Assembly (NCBI GenBank): GCA_035505655.1
Contig: DATJQP010000105.1
Coordinates: 1-64,000, forward strand
DNA length: 64,000 bases
Reading direction: 5' to 3'
DNA from: JAGVPT01 sp035505655
GTDB lineage: Bacteria > Bacteroidota > Ignavibacteria > UBA10030 > UBA8401
Shown: positions 61,849-64,000 of the stretch, in pieces
How positions within the stretch are numbered: the first letter of the stretch is position 1
How the letters are laid out: the number at the start of each line of letters is the position of its first letter
Position numbers and translations under genes: made by a program
Notes under the pieces: model-generated
What the model saw: only the letters and a program-made list of their open reading frames with translations
The model's database searches: none
What the model was told of the DNA's origin: nothing

Positions 61849-62304
61849 ATGCAACAACGCTGGATCGCGTTTCTCAGAATTGTCGTCGGGCTCTTTTTCG
61901 TCGGCCAGGGGATCAACAAATTAGACTGGTACCCGTCGTCTGAATTTCTCAAGACAAGCCTTGACCGATACGCGCAAAACGCTCCGCCCCTCACGGTGTG
62001 GTACCAGAATCACGTCGCATACCCGGGAATCGAGGTCTGGACCCGGATGATTCCGACCGGAGAAATGCTCATCGGCATCGCGCTCGTCCTCGGGCTCCTG
62101 ACGCTTCCAACCCTCATCATTGCGCTCGCTCTCGTCATCAACTATCACCTCGCGAACGGCGCGCTATTCTCCAACCATCTCATCTCCGACCCGTTCGGCC
62201 TTCTCCTCATCGCCAACCTTATCGTTCTCATGACCTGCAATGCCGGCAGCACGCTTGCCCTTGACGCCTCGAAAAAGAAGAAGGGGGCGAAAAGCAAGCC
62301 GTAG
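61849..62304 (+). CDS. DoxX-like four-helix membrane protein
   Basis: A 151-residue protein with a DoxX-family pattern: first helix WIAFLRIVVGLFFVGQGINK, a polar loop with Trp and Tyr, then three further helices (EMLIGIALVLGLLTLPTLII, IALALVINYHLANGALF and FGLLLIANLIVLMTC) and a Lys-rich tail. Related to the quinol-oxidase subunit DoxD; the function is unclear. ATG 61849 starts the first helix, and the ORF runs back to 61780 without support. The stop is 15 bases from the convergent gene. Confidence 0.82.
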   Translation: MQQRWIAFLRIVVGLFFVGQGINKLDWYPSSEFLKTSLDRYAQNAPPLTVWYQNHVAYPGIEVWTRMIPTGEMLIGIALVLGLLTLPTLIIALALVINYHLANGALFSNHLISDPFGLLLIANLIVLMTCNAGSTLALDASKKKKGAKSKP

Positions 62305-62319
62305 TTGTTTCGGGGGTCT

Positions 62320-64000
62320 TTAGTACTCGCCGTACCAGACATTATCCGCAGGGACGAACTTCGCCGCAACGTATTTATGCGCTTCAAAGAGGGCCGGACC
62401 GTACAGGGCGGGCCTCCGTTCGCCGAGGGTGATGGAAAGCCTGTAGATCTCGATCGCCTCCTGCCGTTTTCCCTCCATCTCGAGAACGTTGCCGAGCCGG
62501 ACCAGGCTGAGAACCGAATAGAGTTCGGTCGGTGCGCTCGCTTCGAGCGAGGAAGCGCGCCTGAAGTAATCCTCGGCTTTCGCGAGGTCCCCCTTGAGCA
62601 CAGAGATTTTGCCGAGCGAATACATCGCAAGGTTGTTCCAGCCGGTGAGATTGTTCGGGTCAAGTTGAAGGAGGAGCGACGCCTCGCGCTCAGAGGAGGC
62701 GAGGTCGTGATCGAGAACGCGGTACGTCACGGAGGTGGTGGCGTGTGCCAGAAGGCGGAGGCGCGGCACCCAGCGGAGAAGAAAGTAGTTGGGGTCGAGC
62801 TCGCCACGCAGGGGAAGGAACGGAAGGATGAACTCGAACGTCTGATCGGGCCTTGTCACAACGACTCTCTTGGTAATGGATCTGACGTCGTTGGAAAAGA
62901 CGATGTCGACCGGCGTTGCGAAGAAATCTCCGCGCTCACCGACCGTGGCCTTCACCGAGTAACTCCCTCTGTTCGTCTGGGAGATATCGGTGGTCAGAAT
63001 CAGCTCGGGAAATCCGGTGCGCGTGGTCCACTCGGAAAAGAACCAGCCGAGGGGCGAACCGTACGCCTCCTCACAGAGATGCTGCAACATCGGAACGGTG
63101 ACGGGAGCGGCGACCTCCCCCAGCGAGCGGACAACCCCCGCGAACGCCTCTTCCCCCATAATGTACTCAAGCATAAGAAATAGGTATGCCGACTCGTTCA
63201 CCGTTTCGGTCTCTTCCTTCGTTCCGACGGCGAGGCTTTGACCGAGCGGCCTGGAAGGATAGAAACCGAGGGTGCGGGAAAGAAGCTCGAGTCTGATCTG
63301 TCGCAGGGAATCCTGATTCCCCGTCACGCCGTGGATGAAGAACCTGGTCGCGAGATACGTTCTCCATCCTTTCGAAATCCACGAAGAAGAATCGGCCGAC
63401 TCCAGGCCGAACTCACCGGCGAGGGCATAGACCCAGGGACTCATTCTGCTCGACAGGAGGAGCGCGGTGTCATCAGCGCTGTAGGCGAACGAGTTCTTTC
63501 CCACCATCATCGCCCTTTGCCCGAACCACAGCGCCCGGCCATCGTCGCTCCCGACAAAGGCAATGTTGATGCCGGGCCTCCTTTCCTTGTGCGTCACCGA
63601 GGAAAAGAATGTATAGGCGTTCCGAAGCTGCCGACCGACGGCATCCGCGAGGGAGGCCGGAAGACGAGCTGGGTCGTAGTAGATGGAGATGCGAAAGGAG
63701 CTGTCCTGCGCCGCAACACTCTGCAAAAAAGTTCTGGAGGCGCAGACCGAGAAGGCCGATGAGAGGGGGATTCTTTTCCCTTCGATGTACTCCCGCGTCG
63801 TATTTCCTTCAGCCGTAAACTCCGTGTCCGGAGCGGAACCGGTGACAGGCACATACTGCCCCGGCAGCGTCAACCAAAGAACGGTCGGCGACGATTGGAG
63901 TGGAAGAGGGCATTCGGCAGAACTGAGAACCGGCCACCATCGTTCGTCAGCTTGGGGGAGGAGCGCCAGGTCGCGGCCGTTGATGAATGAGGGAAGTGTG
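62320..64000 (-). CDS. degenerate M1-peptidase-like protein with C-terminal TPRs (5' end beyond window)
   Basis: At least 560 residues; the frame remains open to the right edge, so the N terminus is missing. The middle looks like an M1 aminopeptidase domain: SPWVYALAGEFGLE occupies the HEXXH position and SSWISKGWRTYLATRFFIHG occupies the following WLNEGFATY position, but the zinc-binding His and Glu residues are replaced. After a beta-sandwich-like region, the C terminus carries TPR-like helices (LTGWNNLAMYSLGKISVLKG, DLAKAEDYFRRASSLEASAP, LGNVLEMEGKRQEAIEIYRL). It is probably non-catalytic. Confidence 0.7.
   Translation of the reverse strand, partial: TLPSFINGRDLALLPQADERWWPVLSSAECPLPLQSSPTVLWLTLPGQYVPVTGSAPDTEFTAEGNTTREYIEGKRIPLSSAFSVCASRTFLQSVAAQDSSFRISIYYDPARLPASLADAVGRQLRNAYTFFSSVTHKERRPGINIAFVGSDDGRALWFGQRAMMVGKNSFAYSADDTALLLSSRMSPWVYALAGEFGLESADSSSWISKGWRTYLATRFFIHGVTGNQDSLRQIRLELLSRTLGFYPSRPLGQSLAVGTKEETETVNESAYLFLMLEYIMGEEAFAGVVRSLGEVAAPVTVPMLQHLCEEAYGSPLGWFFSEWTTRTGFPELILTTDISQTNRGSYSVKATVGERGDFFATPVDIVFSNDVRSITKRVVVTRPDQTFEFILPFLPLRGELDPNYFLLRWVPRLRLLAHATTSVTYRVLDHDLASSEREASLLLQLDPNNLTGWNNLAMYSLGKISVLKGDLAKAEDYFRRASSLEASAPTELYSVLSLVRLGNVLEMEGKRQEAIEIYRLSITLGERRPALYGPALFEAHKYVAAKFVPADNVWYGEY

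Overview
The window is GC-rich, densely coded bacterial chromosome with no rRNA, tRNA, CRISPR array or insertion sequence that I can see. Gene content points to the Bacteroidota/Ignavibacteriota-like (FCB) part of the tree: a homoserine kinase/threonine synthase pathway, an Nfn-type transhydrogenase, HTTM and DCC proteins, an outer-membrane-like protein and a bactofilin. That placement is inference from the proteins; no marker here settles it. Promoters that can be recognised have ordinary sigma-70 boxes (TTGACA / TATNTT) rather than the Bacteroidales type.

Layout. 1-4.5 kb: small plus-strand genes, including an ECF sigma factor, its zinc-finger anti-sigma factor and a membrane/lipoprotein partner. 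4.7-18.6 kb (minus strand): a Sel1-repeat protein, a MacB-like ABC efflux operon (two permeases, ATPase, HlyD-type adaptor), two decayed genes, a yhbD-bactofilin pair, small enzymes, an agmatine-to-putrescine pair (aguA, aguB) and fabF with its own promoter.

18.8-46.4 kb is the centrepiece: about 27 kb of co-oriented minus-strand genes that form an amino-acid supercluster. In transcription order they are ilvB, ilvN, gltB, ilvC, cimA, aroF, leuA, leuC, ppc, a YbhB-like gene, an amidase, ridA, tag, leuD, proC, leuB, lysC, thrC and thrB. It makes 2-oxobutyrate from pyruvate by citramalate synthase, then Ile, Val and Leu, and it feeds oxaloacetate and aspartate into Thr. ilvD, asd, hom and an aminotransferase are not in the window. 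Two unlisted short ORFs appear to be regulatory leader peptides. A 23-codon Thr-rich leader overlaps the leuB stop and is followed by an intrinsic terminator in front of lysC. A 36-codon Leu/Ile/Val-rich leader lies behind a good promoter in front of ilvB and is followed by alternative RNA stems. Together they suggest ribosome-mediated attenuation at both the head and an internal junction of the cluster.

46.5-52.8 kb (plus strand): mnmE, mnmG, rsmG, murQ, a DUF2461 gene and an rluE-like gene. Two parS-type 16-mers flank mnmG, marking an origin-proximal region, although parA and parB do not follow rsmG as they often do. 52.9-64 kb: mostly minus-strand genes, including an MBL-fold hydrolase, an outer-membrane-like protein, MOSC, HTTM and DCC proteins, the two Nfn/Sud subunits, an HhH glycosylase, DoxX (plus) and the truncated gene of a degenerate M1-peptidase-like TPR protein that runs off the right edge.

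Intergenic spaces carry several families of short dispersed repeats, including palindromes and purine/pyrimidine tracts.
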